DNA of 64,000 nucleotides from Microbacterium sp. GCS4 (GTDB lineage: Bacteria; Actinomycetota; Actinomycetes; Actinomycetales; Microbacteriaceae): positions 610,368 to 674,367 of the forward strand of contig NZ_LGYE01000002.1 in the NCBI RefSeq assembly GCF_001262495.1. The letters run 5' to 3'. The translations under genes and the position numbers were made by a program. The number at the start of each line of letters is the position of its first letter. Position 1 is the first letter of the stretch. Shown here in pieces: positions 52,389 through 60,670 of this stretch. Below the pieces are notes generated by a model. It was given only the letters and a program-made list of their open reading frames with translations. It had not been told where the DNA came from and made no database searches.

Positions 52389-53502
52389 CTTCCGCGACAT
52401 CGACGGCGCCGTGGTCGGCGAGAGCGGCATCGAGCACTTCGGCGACGTGTTCCGCGAACAGCGGCGTCTGGCGGCGGGCGACGCGCTCGTGCCGCTCGAC
52501 GACCGCGCCGTGATCGAGGTCGCCGGGCCCGAGCGTCTCGGCTGGCTGGATTCGATCACCTCGCAGGCGCTGGGCCGCATCGGCGCGGGCGAGAGCACAG
52601 AGCTGCTCGTGCTCGACCCGCAGGGACGCGTCGAGCACGCGGCCGGTGTCCTCGATGACGGCACCTCGACCTGGCTCATCGCGGACGCCGCGGATGCCGA
52701 AGGGCTCGCGACCTGGCTGCAGCGCATGAAGTTCCGCACGCAGGCGACGGTCGAGCTGCGCCCCGACCTGGCTCTGCTCGGCTTCGTCGACGGGGGCGCG
52801 GCGGCGACCCGCGCCGACGAGATCGCCTCGCGCCCCGCCGGGACGGCGCTCGTGTGGACGGATCCCTGGCAGCGCGTGAGCGCGGGCGGGCACCAGTACG
52901 CCGAGGTCGCCGAGCATCCCGGTGCCGGCCTCGCCTGGCGTGCGGCGATCGTGTCACGCGAGACCGCGGACGCGCTCGCCGCCTCGCTCGGATCCGCGGA
53001 CGTCGCAGGTCTCCTCGCGGCGGAGGCTCTCCGCGTCGCGGCGTGGCGTCCGCGCTGGTCGGCCGAGGTGGACGAGCGCTCGCTGCCGCACGAGTCCGAC
53101 TGGATCCGCACGGCCGTGCACCTGAACAAGGGCTGCTACCGCGGACAGGAGACGGTCGCGAAGGTGCACAACCTCGGCCACCCGCCGCGCCGTCTGGCCG
53201 CTCTGCACCTCGACGGGAGCGACGCTGTGCTCCCCGCCGCCGGCGATCCGGTGTTCGCGGGAGACGACGAGGTGGGTCATGTGACCTCGGTGGCTCGGCA
53301 TCACGAGGACGGCCCCATCGCTCTCGCGATCCTGTCGCGCCGCGCCCCCGTGGGAGACCTGGTCGTGCGCACGGACGGCGGAGACATCGCCGCGGCACAG
53401 CAGGTCATCGTACCCGGGGATGCCGGCGCTACGGCCGACATCCCTCGACTGACGCGCCTGTCGCGTCGCCCGAGCGCGCCGGATCCGCGCCGCGCCGGCT
53501 GA
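52381..53502 (+). CDS. ygfZ: folate-binding YgfZ/GcvT-like protein
   Basis: 373 aa. Three-domain GcvT fold with the diagnostic KGCYRGQE motif (C-x-x-GQE), the YgfZ signature required for tetrahydrofolate-dependent Fe-S enzyme maintenance. GTG 52381 lies in the second copy of a 16-bp duplication; the ATG in the first copy is followed by a stop after four codons. The N-terminal 30 residues (FRDIDGAVVGESGIEHFG) are extra relative to E. coli YgfZ. Confidence 0.88.
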   Translation: MAGFRDIDGAVVGESGIEHFGDVFREQRRLAAGDALVPLDDRAVIEVAGPERLGWLDSITSQALGRIGAGESTELLVLDPQGRVEHAAGVLDDGTSTWLIADAADAEGLATWLQRMKFRTQATVELRPDLALLGFVDGGAAATRADEIASRPAGTALVWTDPWQRVSAGGHQYAEVAEHPGAGLAWRAAIVSRETADALAASLGSADVAGLLAAEALRVAAWRPRWSAEVDERSLPHESDWIRTAVHLNKGCYRGQETVAKVHNLGHPPRRLAALHLDGSDAVLPAAGDPVFAGDDEVGHVTSVARHHEDGPIALAILSRRAPVGDLVVRTDGGDIAAAQQVIVPGDAGATADIPRLTRLSRRPSAPDPRRAG

Positions 53503-53523
53503 GCGCCTTTCGTAACTCGCCCC

Positions 53524-53562
53524 GGTCGTTGAGCGAGGAGCGCAGCGACGAGACGAAACGCG
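53524..53562. repeat. putative dispersed intergenic repeat (Microbacteriaceae REP-like)
   Basis: The segment GGTCGTTGAGCGAGGAGCGC and the following AGCGACGAGACGAAACGCG have the look of a short element I recall as common between genes in this family of bacteria. It sits between two convergent genes. Only one copy is in this window, so repetition cannot be shown here. Confidence 0.35.
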
Positions 53563-54387
53563 TCACCCCCGGGGAGCGACCGCCGCCCATGGCAGCGTGA
53601 GCTCACCCAGCCGCCACCGCGTGCGCCCGCCCTCGACCGGCCACCCCTGATCGCGCAGCGCGGTCACGGCCGCCAGGAACCGCTGCGTCGCGCCGAACGT
53701 CGAGAGGGCCGCCGCGCGGTCCCATTCGCGGTCGAGGTCCGCCAGGAAGGCGTGCACACGCTCGCCCGGCACGTTGCGGTGGATGAGCGCCTTCGGCAGC
53801 CGCTCGGCGACGACGGAGGGATGCTCGAGCCCGGCGAGTCGCAGCGAGATCGTGAGACGGAGCGGCGTCCCGGCGGCATCCACGTCGATCCAGCTCGCGA
53901 TGCGGCCGATCTCGTCGCAGGTGCCCTCGATGAGCAGACCCCCGGGATCCAGACGCGACGTCATGGTGCCCCATGCGCCCGCGACATCCGCCTCGTCGTA
54001 CTGGCGCAGCACGTTCATGGCGCGGATCACGGCGGGTCGGCGTCCGTCCGCCAGCGGCACCTCGAAGCCGCCGCGCGCGAACGACACCCGCAGGTCCGGA
54101 GAGAAGGGTGTGCGCCCCGCCCGCACCTCGGCGAGCTGCGCGTCAGCGCTCGCCACGCGCGCCGGGTCGATCTCGAGACCTCGCACCTCGGCATCCGCCC
54201 GCACCCGCTGCAGACGGGTCGCGAGCTCGAACGCGGTGACCCCGCTCGCGCCGTAGCCGAGGTCGATCACGAGCGGATCAGACGCGCGGAGGAAGGCGCG
54301 TGAGGCGGCGATCCAGCGGTCGTTGCGACGCAGCCGGTTGGTCCCCGTGGTGCCGCGGGTGGGTCGGCCGAGGGGAGAGGACGCCAT
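53563..54387 (-). CDS. class I SAM-dependent methyltransferase-like protein
   Basis: 274 aa. Rossmann motif LVIDLGYGASGVTAFELATRL with GLEIDPARV as the adenosine-binding acidic loop and MNVLRQYDE after it. DPGGLLIEGTCDEIGRIASWID precedes a C-terminal beta extension. AAGGA at 9 nt supports ATG 54387; the open frame further upstream overlaps gpmA on the other strand and is rejected. Substrate unknown. Divergent from gpmA. Confidence 0.8.
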   Translation of the reverse strand: MASSPLGRPTRGTTGTNRLRRNDRWIAASRAFLRASDPLVIDLGYGASGVTAFELATRLQRVRADAEVRGLEIDPARVASADAQLAEVRAGRTPFSPDLRVSFARGGFEVPLADGRRPAVIRAMNVLRQYDEADVAGAWGTMTSRLDPGGLLIEGTCDEIGRIASWIDVDAAGTPLRLTISLRLAGLEHPSVVAERLPKALIHRNVPGERVHAFLADLDREWDRAAALSTFGATQRFLAAVTALRDQGWPVEGGRTRWRLGELTLPWAAVAPRG

Positions 54388-54444
54388 GTGCCCATCCTTC
54401 CAGTCACGTGCCGACTCCGAGGCGTGTCCGCGACCCCGCGCGGA

Positions 54445-54450
54445 TAAACT
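54445..54450 (+). promoter_or_regulatory. leaderless -10 box of gpmA
   Basis: TAAACT, 6 nt before ATG 54457. Confidence 0.55.
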
Positions 54451-54456
54451 GGCGGC

Positions 54457-55206
54457 ATGACTGCGAAGCGCACCCTGATCCTGCTCCGTCACGGCCGGAG
54501 CGAGTGGAACGAACTGAACCTCTTCACCGGCTGGGTGGACGTCCGCCTGAACGAGCAGGGCAAGGCCGAGGCCCAGCGGGGCGGCGAGCTGCTGGCCGAA
54601 GCCGGCATCCTGCCCGACGTGCTGCACACCTCGCTGCTGAGTCGCGCGATCCAGACGGCGAACATCGCGCTCGACGCGGCGGACCGCCTGTGGATCCCCG
54701 TGACGCGTTCGTGGCGCCTCAACGAGCGTCACTACGGCGCGCTGCAGGGCAAGGACAAGGCCCAGACGCTCGAGGAGTTCGGTCCCGAGCAGTTCCAGCT
54801 GTGGCGCCGGTCGTTCGACGTGCCGCCGCCCGTGCTCGACGACGACAGCGAGTTCAGCCAGGTGGACGACCCGCGCTACGCGGGCATCGACGGGGAGGTG
54901 CCCCGCACCGAGTCCCTCAAGCTCGTGATCGACCGTCTCCTGCCGTACTGGGAGAGCGCGATCGTCCCCGACCTCGAGGCCGGCAAGACGGTGCTCGTGA
55001 CGGCGCACGGCAACTCGCTGCGCGGTCTCGTGAAGCACCTCGAGGGCATCAGCGACGCCGACATCGCCGAGCTGAACATCCCGACCGGCATCCCGCTCGT
55101 GTACGAGCTCGACGAGAACAACGTGCCGACGGGCCCGGGCCGCTACCTCGACCCGGAGGCCGCCGCGGCGGGCGCCGCAGCCGTCGCCGCGCAGGGCAAG
55201 AAGTAA
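54457..55206 (+). CDS. gpmA: 2,3-bisphosphoglycerate-dependent phosphoglycerate mutase
   Basis: 249 aa. Interconverts 3- and 2-phosphoglycerate in glycolysis. [23 protein letters not shown] holds the phosphorylated His (RHG), with the Arg/Glu of [14 protein letters not shown] and the second His in [10 protein letters not shown]. The Ala-rich C-terminus is typical. Leaderless start. A 26-bp perfect hairpin follows the stop. Confidence 0.97.
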   Translation: MTAKRTLILLRHGRSEWNELNLFTGWVDVRLNEQGKAEAQRGGELLAEAGILPDVLHTSLLSRAIQTANIALDAADRLWIPVTRSWRLNERHYGALQGKDKAQTLEEFGPEQFQLWRRSFDVPPPVLDDDSEFSQVDDPRYAGIDGEVPRTESLKLVIDRLLPYWESAIVPDLEAGKTVLVTAHGNSLRGLVKHLEGISDADIAELNIPTGIPLVYELDENNVPTGPGRYLDPEAAAAGAAAVAAQGKK

Positions 55207-55261
55207 GACAGACGACGAGGGGGTGGATGCCGTTCGGCATCCACCCCCTCGTCGTCTGTCT
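55206..55261. terminator. 26-bp perfect hairpin between gpmA and phoU
   Basis: Arms 55206-55231 and 55236-55261 are perfectly complementary with a GTTC loop. Serves both convergent genes. Much longer than other terminators in the window (11-17 bp). Confidence 0.9.
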
Positions 55262-55272
55262 GTGATCTCGGC

Positions 55273-55968
55273 TCAAGCGTGGCCGAGGGTCTGCTGCTCG
55301 GCGGCGAGGGCGATGTCCTCCTCGCCGGCCTGCCAGTCGCCGGTCGCGAGGTACACGACCTTCTTCGCGACGGCGACGGCGTGGTCGGCGAAGCGCTCGT
55401 GGTACCGGCTCGCGAGCGTCGCGTCGACGGTCGCGGTGGTCTCGCCCTTCCAGTTGTCGCTGAGCACCTTCTCGAAGACGCTCGCGTGCAGCTCGTCGAC
55501 GTCGTCGTCCGCGTTGCGGATCTGGTCGGCGAACTTGAGGTCCTGCGTGCGCAGCAGCTCGGTGAGGGTGCGGGAGATCTCGACGTCCAGCTCGCCCATC
55601 TTCACGAAGGTGCCCTTGAGGCCCTTCGGGATCGCGCGCTCGGGGAAGCGCAGGCGCGCGAGCTGGGCGATGTGCTCGGACATGTCGCCCATGCGCTCGA
55701 GCGAGGCGCTCACTCGAAGCGCGAACACGACGATGCGCAGGTCGCGGGCGACCGGCTGCTGGCGGGCGAGGATCTCGATGGCCTGCTCGTCGAGCGCGAC
55801 GGCCAGCTCGTCGATCTTCGCGTCGTCCGCGATGACCTCTTCGGCCAGGGCGACGTCGCTCGTGGCGAAAGCGCGGGTGGCCTTGTCGATCGAGACGGTG
55901 ACGAGGTCGGCGATCTCGACGAGACGGGACTGCAGATCCTCGAGGGACTGGTGGAAGACTTCGCGCAT
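55273..55968 (-). CDS. phoU: phosphate signalling protein PhoU
   Basis: 231 aa, two repeated three-helix bundles. The metal-binding repeats are RVSASLERMGDMSEHIAQLA and the matching second-bundle segment (VDATLASRYHERFADHAVAVA). PhoU links the Pst transporter to the sensor kinase and represses the Pho regulon when phosphate is plentiful. ATG 55968 has a loosely spaced AAAGG; ATG 55986 is an alternative. It is divergent from senX3-regX3, sharing 219 bp with PHO-type repeats. Confidence 0.95.
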   Translation of the reverse strand: MREVFHQSLEDLQSRLVEIADLVTVSIDKATRAFATSDVALAEEVIADDAKIDELAVALDEQAIEILARQQPVARDLRIVVFALRVSASLERMGDMSEHIAQLARLRFPERAIPKGLKGTFVKMGELDVEISRTLTELLRTQDLKFADQIRNADDDVDELHASVFEKVLSDNWKGETTATVDATLASRYHERFADHAVAVAKKVVYLATGDWQAGEEDIALAAEQQTLGHA

Positions 55969-56086
55969 AGGGGCGCAACCTTTCATTCGGGTCTCGGCTG
56001 TCAGGCCAGCGCGAGACGGCTGGGTCGTCCGCGCGAGAGGAGGACCTCGCTCTCGCACAGGCCCGAAAGGGATTCTCTGCCCCGAA

Positions 56087-56119
56087 GGTTAACGAACGGT
56101 GCCCAGCACGTGAATAGTA
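56087..56119 (-). promoter_or_regulatory. PHO-type repeats in the phoU-senX3 intergenic region
   Basis: Three 11-nt units begin GGTTAAC (56087), GGTGCCC (56098) and CGTGAAT (56109) on the plus strand, readable on the minus strand as GTTAACC-type units facing phoU. Another GGTGAAC lies at 56162, in the -35 area of senX3. Confidence 0.5.
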
Positions 56120-56175
56120 CTTCTCCGCTTTCGTCGCGGGGCGGCGAACCCGCCGTGCGGCCGGTGAACGCACTC

Positions 56176-56181
56176 TACGCT
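56176..56181 (+). promoter_or_regulatory. leaderless -10 box of senX3
   Basis: TACGCT, 6 nt before ATG 56188. Confidence 0.55.
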
Positions 56182-56187
56182 GGTGTC

Positions 56188-57405
56188 ATGACCCTGCCGC
56201 AGATCGCGCTGTTCGCGCTGTTCGTCGGCCTCGTGATCGGCGTCGGACTGTCGTTGGTCGTGGCGTGGGCGTATCGCACGCGGGCCAGGATCGCGGACGA
56301 GACGTCCCTCGTGGTGCCCGAGGGCGTGACCGCTGTGCTCGGCAGCATGGACGACGCGGCCTGCGTGGTCGACCCCTCGGGTCTCGTGCTCGCTGCCTCC
56401 AAGGCGGCGAGCCGCTTCGACATCGAGGTGGGCGCTCCGCTGGAGAACCCGGAGCTTCGGCAGCTGCTGCGCAGTCTGCGGGTCGACGGCGGATCGGTCA
56501 CCGAGTCGTTGCGCATCACGCGCGGCGGACTCAGCCTCGACCCGCGTCTGGTCTCGGCGCGGGCCAGCGCGATCAGCCCCCGGATGTCGCTCCTGGTGAT
56601 CCGCGACGTCACCGAGCAGGAGCGGCTCGACCAGATGCGACGCGACTTCGTCGCCAACACTAGCCACGAGCTCAAGACTCCGGTCGGCGCGATCACCCTG
56701 CTCGCCGAGGCGATCGAGTCGGCGGCGGACGACGCCCAGCAGGTGCGCCACTTCGCGACGCGCATCTCGGCGGAGGCCGTGCGGCTGGGGCAGCTCACCG
56801 GACGCATCATGAGCCTGTCTCGTCTGCAGACCGACGACGCGCTCTCCTCCGCCCGGGCGGTGTCGATCGACGAGGTGCTGGCATCGGCGATCGAGGCCCA
56901 CGCCGTGCAGGCCGATTCGGCCGGGGTGGAGATCGCCCGCGGCGGCGACCGCGGCGTGTGGGTGCACGGCGATTCGCAGATCCTCATCGAGGCGTTCGGC
57001 AACCTCATCGCGAACGCGATCGTCTACTCGCCCAAGGGCTCCCGCATCGGGGTGGGTGTGAAGGCCGACGACGAGGTCGTCGAGATCGCGGTCTCCGATC
57101 AGGGGATCGGCATCTCCGAGGCGGACCGCGAGCGCATCTTCGAACGCTTCTACCGTGCCGACGAGGCGCGCTCCCGACGCACCGGCGGCACCGGCCTCGG
57201 CCTCTCGATCGTCAAGCACGCCACCCAGCGTCACGGCGGCGAGGTGCTGCTGTGGTCGCGGCCGGGCCGCGGCTCGACCTTCACCATCCGACTTCCCATG
57301 ATCGAGGCGCCCGCACGCCTCGCGAAGGACAAGAAGAGCAAGAAGAAGCGCGAGCGCAAGGCGGCCAAGGCCGACGCTCGCGTCCGAAACGGAGAGAACG
57401 CATGA
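56188..57405 (+). CDS. senX3: phosphate-responsive sensor histidine kinase
   Basis: 405 aa. One N-terminal membrane helix (LPQIALFALFVGLVIGVGLSLVVAW in parts), a PAS-like domain (about 45-140), HisKA with H160 in NTSHELKTP, and HATPase boxes NLIANAIVYSP, DQGIGI and GTGLGLSIVKH. A Lys-rich tail follows. SenX3/PhoR type, phosphorylating RegX3 under phosphate limitation. It overlaps regX3 by 4 bp. The leaderless start excludes the long upstream frame overlapping phoU. Confidence 0.94.
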   Translation: MTLPQIALFALFVGLVIGVGLSLVVAWAYRTRARIADETSLVVPEGVTAVLGSMDDAACVVDPSGLVLAASKAASRFDIEVGAPLENPELRQLLRSLRVDGGSVTESLRITRGGLSLDPRLVSARASAISPRMSLLVIRDVTEQERLDQMRRDFVANTSHELKTPVGAITLLAEAIESAADDAQQVRHFATRISAEAVRLGQLTGRIMSLSRLQTDDALSSARAVSIDEVLASAIEAHAVQADSAGVEIARGGDRGVWVHGDSQILIEAFGNLIANAIVYSPKGSRIGVGVKADDEVVEIAVSDQGIGISEADRERIFERFYRADEARSRRTGGTGLGLSIVKHATQRHGGEVLLWSRPGRGSTFTIRLPMIEAPARLAKDKKSKKKRERKAAKADARVRNGENA

Positions 57406-58085
57406 CCCGCATCCTTCTCGTCGAAGACGAACCCGACCTCGCCGACCCGCTCGCGTACCTGCTGCGCCGTGAGGGGTACGAGGTGGAGATCGCCGAGGAC
57501 GGCCCCGGAGCGCTCACGGCGTTCCGCGAGCGCGGTGCCGACGTGGTGCTGCTCGACCTCATGCTGCCGGGGATGCCCGGCACGGAGGTGTGCCGTCAGA
57601 TCCGCTCCACCTCGGCCGTGCCGATCATCATGCTGACAGCCAAGGACTCCGAGGTCGACATCGTGGTGGGCCTGGAGCTCGGCGCCGACGACTACGTCAC
57701 GAAGCCGTACTCGTCCCGGGAACTTCTCGCGCGCATGCGAGCCGTGCTGCGCCGGGTCGTGCAGGCCGAGAGCGAGCTCGACGAGCGCGTGCTCGACGGC
57801 GGTCGCGTGAGTCTCGACATCGACCGGCACACCGTCTCGGTCGCGGGCGAGCAGATCAACATGCCGCTCAAGGAGTTCGAACTGCTCGAGGTGCTGATGC
57901 GCAATTCGGGGCGGGTGCTCACCCGCGGACAGCTGATCGACCGCGTGTGGGGCAGCGACTACTTCGGCGACACCAAGACGCTCGACGTGCACATCAAGCG
58001 GATCCGCTCGCGCATCGAGGAGAACCCCGGCGAACCGGTCATGCTGGTGACGGTGCGCGGACTCGGCTACCGCTTCGAGGGCTGA
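57402..58085 (+). CDS. regX3: phosphate response regulator
   Basis: 227 aa OmpR/PhoB family. Receiver with the acidic pair VEDEPD, phospho-acceptor D52 in LLDLMLPG, and Lys in YVTKPYSSREL. Winged helix LKEFELLEVLMRNSGRVLTRGQLIDRVWG. Expected to bind the 11-nt PHO repeats noted at pstS, ppk1 and phoU. Coupled to senX3 by an ATGA overlap; GGAGAG precedes the start. Confidence 0.95.
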   Translation: MTRILLVEDEPDLADPLAYLLRREGYEVEIAEDGPGALTAFRERGADVVLLDLMLPGMPGTEVCRQIRSTSAVPIIMLTAKDSEVDIVVGLELGADDYVTKPYSSRELLARMRAVLRRVVQAESELDERVLDGGRVSLDIDRHTVSVAGEQINMPLKEFELLEVLMRNSGRVLTRGQLIDRVWGSDYFGDTKTLDVHIKRIRSRIEENPGEPVMLVTVRGLGYRFEG

Positions 58086-58115
58086 ACAGCACCCTCGGCT
58101 GAACGCCGCAGACGC

Positions 58116-58151
58116 GAAGAGGCCGGCACCCCGCGGGGTGCCGGCCTCTTC
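58116..58151. terminator. bidirectional terminator after regX3
   Basis: 17-bp arms (58116-58132 with 58135-58151) meeting over a GC centre, between convergent genes; followed by CGTTCC. Confidence 0.85.
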
Positions 58152-58172
58152 CGTTCCGTCGAGCGGAGCGGG

Positions 58173-58709
58173 TCACTCCTCGGGAGCGGGCGCCGCGGTG
58201 TCGGTCGGCATCGGGGTCGGCTTCGGAGTCGTGCTGCCGGTCGTGCTCGGCACGAGGTCCTTGTAGTAGGGGAGGGTGCCGTCGAGGACCGGGATCTCGG
58301 TCTTGGTGCCGGCGCCGTCGCCGGACTGGAAGTGCACCTCGACGGTCGAGCCGGGCATGGAGTCGAGGCCGACGATGCGCAGCGGCTCCTCGTCGGCGCC
58401 GAAGCTGATGGTCTTGCCGGCCGGCACGGTCACGGTGAAGGGATCGATGCCCACGAGCGTGATCGTGAGCGTCGCCTTCTCGGTGGTCGGGTTGACGACC
58501 GCCCCGATGAAGTTGCCGACCGAGCCGTCCTCGTTCGCGACGATGAACGCGTTGCGCACGTCGATCGGGCCGTCGGAGTCGGAGACGTTCACACCGTCCG
58601 AGGCGGCGTACTCGATCTTCGTCGACTGCGGCGTGATGAACGTGCAGCCCGTCGCGCCGAGAAGAACGAGGGCGCTGAGAGCGGCAGACGCGACAAGGCG
58701 CGATTTCAC
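58173..58709 (-). CDS. putative lipoprotein, unknown function
   Basis: 178 aa. Signal sequence KSRLVASAALSALVLLGATGC with a lipobox-like ATGC. The mature part is beta-rich (IDVRNAFIVANEDGSVGNFIGAVVNP), resembling small actinobacterial secreted lipoproteins. A Pro/Thr tail ends the protein. GTG 58709 has a perfect AGGAGG 4 nt upstream; a longer frame starting at 58742 includes this SD and is not used. Divergent from carD. Confidence 0.8.
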   Translation of the reverse strand: MKSRLVASAALSALVLLGATGCTFITPQSTKIEYAASDGVNVSDSDGPIDVRNAFIVANEDGSVGNFIGAVVNPTTEKATLTITLVGIDPFTVTVPAGKTISFGADEEPLRIVGLDSMPGSTVEVHFQSGDGAGTKTEIPVLDGTLPYYKDLVPSTTGSTTPKPTPMPTDTAAPAPEE

Positions 58710-58810
58710 GGGTCCTCCTGAGGTCCGACGGGATATCCGCATCCCATTCTATGCGCATGCCGCACCGGGCCCGTGGACGCCGGGGCGCGAACCTTAGCGC
58801 ATATCCCCTG

Positions 58811-58819
58811 TGGTATCCT
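58811..58819 (+). promoter_or_regulatory. extended -10 promoter of carD
   Basis: TGG-TATCCT: a TGn extension before TATCCT, 26 nt ahead of the carD start. No clear -35. Confidence 0.55.
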
Positions 58820-58845
58820 TGAGGTTGCCGAAAGGACACGTTTTT

Positions 58846-59328
58846 ATGCTTTTTGAGGTTGGCGAGACCGTCGTCTATCCGCACCATGGCGCTGCGACCA
58901 TCATCGAGGTCAAGGAGCGCATCATCAAGGGCGAGACGAAGAAGTACCTGAAGCTCAACGTCACTCAGGGTGACCTCATCATCGAGGTCCCCGCTGAGAA
59001 CGTCGATCTCGTGGGTGTGCGCGATGTGATCGGCAAGGAGGGCCTCGACCACGTGTTCGAGGTGCTGCGTGCGCCGTTCACCGAGGAGCCGACCAACTGG
59101 TCGCGTCGCTACAAGGCGAACCTCGAGAAGCTCGCCTCAGGTGACGTCATCAAGGTGAGCGAGGTCGTGCGCGACCTGTGGCGCCGCGACCAGGACCGCG
59201 GGCTCTCCGCGGGGGAGAAGCGGATGCTGGCCAAGGCGCGTCAGATCCTCATCTCCGAGCTGGCGCTCGCCGAGAAGATCGACGAGGACAAGGCGGGCGC
59301 TCTGCTCGACGAGGTCCTCGCGTCCTGA
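58846..59328 (+). CDS. carD: CarD-family RNA polymerase-binding regulator
   Basis: 160 aa, the usual length. N-terminal RNAP-interaction domain ([20 protein letters not shown]) binds the beta subunit, and a C-terminal helical domain ([30 protein letters not shown] in parts) contacts the upstream fork of the promoter. CarD stabilises open complexes at rRNA and many other promoters and is essential in mycobacteria. ATG 58846 has AAAGGA at 9 nt. carD followed by ispD is the conserved actinobacterial order. Confidence 0.97.
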   Translation: MLFEVGETVVYPHHGAATIIEVKERIIKGETKKYLKLNVTQGDLIIEVPAENVDLVGVRDVIGKEGLDHVFEVLRAPFTEEPTNWSRRYKANLEKLASGDVIKVSEVVRDLWRRDQDRGLSAGEKRMLAKARQILISELALAEKIDEDKAGALLDEVLAS

Positions 59329-59338
59329 GCGGATTGCA

Positions 59339-59372
59339 GAAGAAGGCGGATGCTTCGGCATCCGCCTTCTTC
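59339..59372 (+). terminator. terminator of carD
   Basis: 15-bp stem (59339-59353 with 59358-59372) capped by a stable TTCG tetraloop, 11 nt after the stop. Confidence 0.85.
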
Positions 59373-59383
59373 GTCTGCACGGG

Positions 59384-59389
59384 TAACGT
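59384..59389 (+). promoter_or_regulatory. leaderless -10 box of ispDF
   Basis: TAACGT, 6 nt before GTG 59396, favouring this start over ATG 59402. Confidence 0.5.
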
Positions 59390-59395
59390 GAAGGC

Positions 59396-60670
59396 GTGAG
59401 CATGCTTCCCGTCCCGACCGCCGCGATCATCGTCGTCGCCGCCGGATCGGGGACACGACTGGATGCCGGGGCGCCGAAGGCGTTCGTCGGCATCGACGCG
59501 CATTCGATCCTCCGCCACGCACTCGACGGCGTGTTCGCCGCGGCACCTATCCAGGTCGTCGTGGTCGCACCGGCCGGTTTCGAGGGCGACGCCGAGACCG
59601 AGGTGCGCGCCGCCGCGGGCGACCGAGCCGACCTGACACGGGTGGTGACGGGTGGGAGCACGCGGCAGCAGTCCGTCGCCGCGGGGCTCGCGGCTCTGTG
59701 GGGCGACGTCCGCACCGTGCTCGTTCACGACGCCGCGCGCGCTCTCACCCCGCCCGCCGTGATCGACGCCGTGATCACCGCGGTCGATGACAGCACCGGG
59801 ATCCTCCCGACCCTGCCCGTGATCGACACGCTCAAGCGCGTCGAGGGGGCGACCGTGATAGCGCCGGTCGACCGTTCCGAGCTCGCGGCCGCCCAGACGC
59901 CGCAGGGGTTCCCGCGCACGCTGCTCGAGCAGGCCTACGCGCGGGCCGAGCGCGACGGCATCGAGTACACCGATGACGCCGCCCTCTTCGCCGCCGCGGG
60001 CCACCCTGTGCGGCACATCGACGGATCGTCCCGGGGATTCAAGATCACCACCCCCGACGACCTGGTGCGCGCACGTCACCTTCTCGCGGCGACAGCCGTG
60101 CAGTCGCTCGCACAGCCGGTCGCGCAGCCCGTGGCACAGCCGGTGGGCGTGCCACGGGTGGGTATCGGCACGGACGCGCACGCGTTCGGCGGCGACGGCA
60201 ACCTGTGGCTCGCGGGTCTCGAATGGCCGGGGGAGCAGCCGCTGTCCGGCCACTCCGACGGCGACGCGGTCGCGCACGCGATCGTCGACGCCCTGCTCGG
60301 CGCCGCAGGCCTCGGCGACATCGGCGAGCACTTCGGCACCGCCCATCCCGAGTACGCGGGCGCGCACGCCGAGGTCTTCCTCGCGCGCACCCGCGAGCTG
60401 CTCGCGCAGTCCGGGTTCGGCATCGGCAACGTCTCGGTGCAGTTCCAGGGCAACCGGCCGAGGTTCAGCGCGCGCCGCCGAGAGGCCGAGGGCGTCCTGT
60501 CCGACGCGCTCGGCGGGGTGCCCGTGTCGGTCACGGCCACCACCACCGACGGACTGGGATTCCCCGGTCGCGCGGAGGGAATCGCCGTCACCGCGATCGC
60601 GATGGTGATGGCCCAGGTCGACGCGAACAACGCGCACGACCCCGAGAGCAACGAGAAGGAGCAGTCATGA
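59396..60670 (+). CDS. ispDF: bifunctional IspD-IspF (MEP pathway)
   Basis: 424 aa fusion. IspD half (about 1-235): AAGSGTRLDAGAPKAF nucleotide loop, TQQ-like TRQQSVAAGL and HDAARAL. It makes CDP-methylerythritol. IspF half (about 255-410): GIGTDAHAF metal site, GHSDGDAVAHAI and TTTDGLGFPGR. It makes the 2,4-cyclodiphosphate. The linker is a short AQPV repeat (AQPVAQPVAQPV) encoded by near-identical 12-nt units at about 60113-60145. IspE is not fused or adjacent. Essential isoprenoid supply. Its stop overlaps the next start (ATGA). Confidence 0.95.
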   Translation: MSMLPVPTAAIIVVAAGSGTRLDAGAPKAFVGIDAHSILRHALDGVFAAAPIQVVVVAPAGFEGDAETEVRAAAGDRADLTRVVTGGSTRQQSVAAGLAALWGDVRTVLVHDAARALTPPAVIDAVITAVDDSTGILPTLPVIDTLKRVEGATVIAPVDRSELAAAQTPQGFPRTLLEQAYARAERDGIEYTDDAALFAAAGHPVRHIDGSSRGFKITTPDDLVRARHLLAATAVQSLAQPVAQPVAQPVGVPRVGIGTDAHAFGGDGNLWLAGLEWPGEQPLSGHSDGDAVAHAIVDALLGAAGLGDIGEHFGTAHPEYAGAHAEVFLARTRELLAQSGFGIGNVSVQFQGNRPRFSARRREAEGVLSDALGGVPVSVTATTTDGLGFPGRAEGIAVTAIAMVMAQVDANNAHDPESNEKEQS

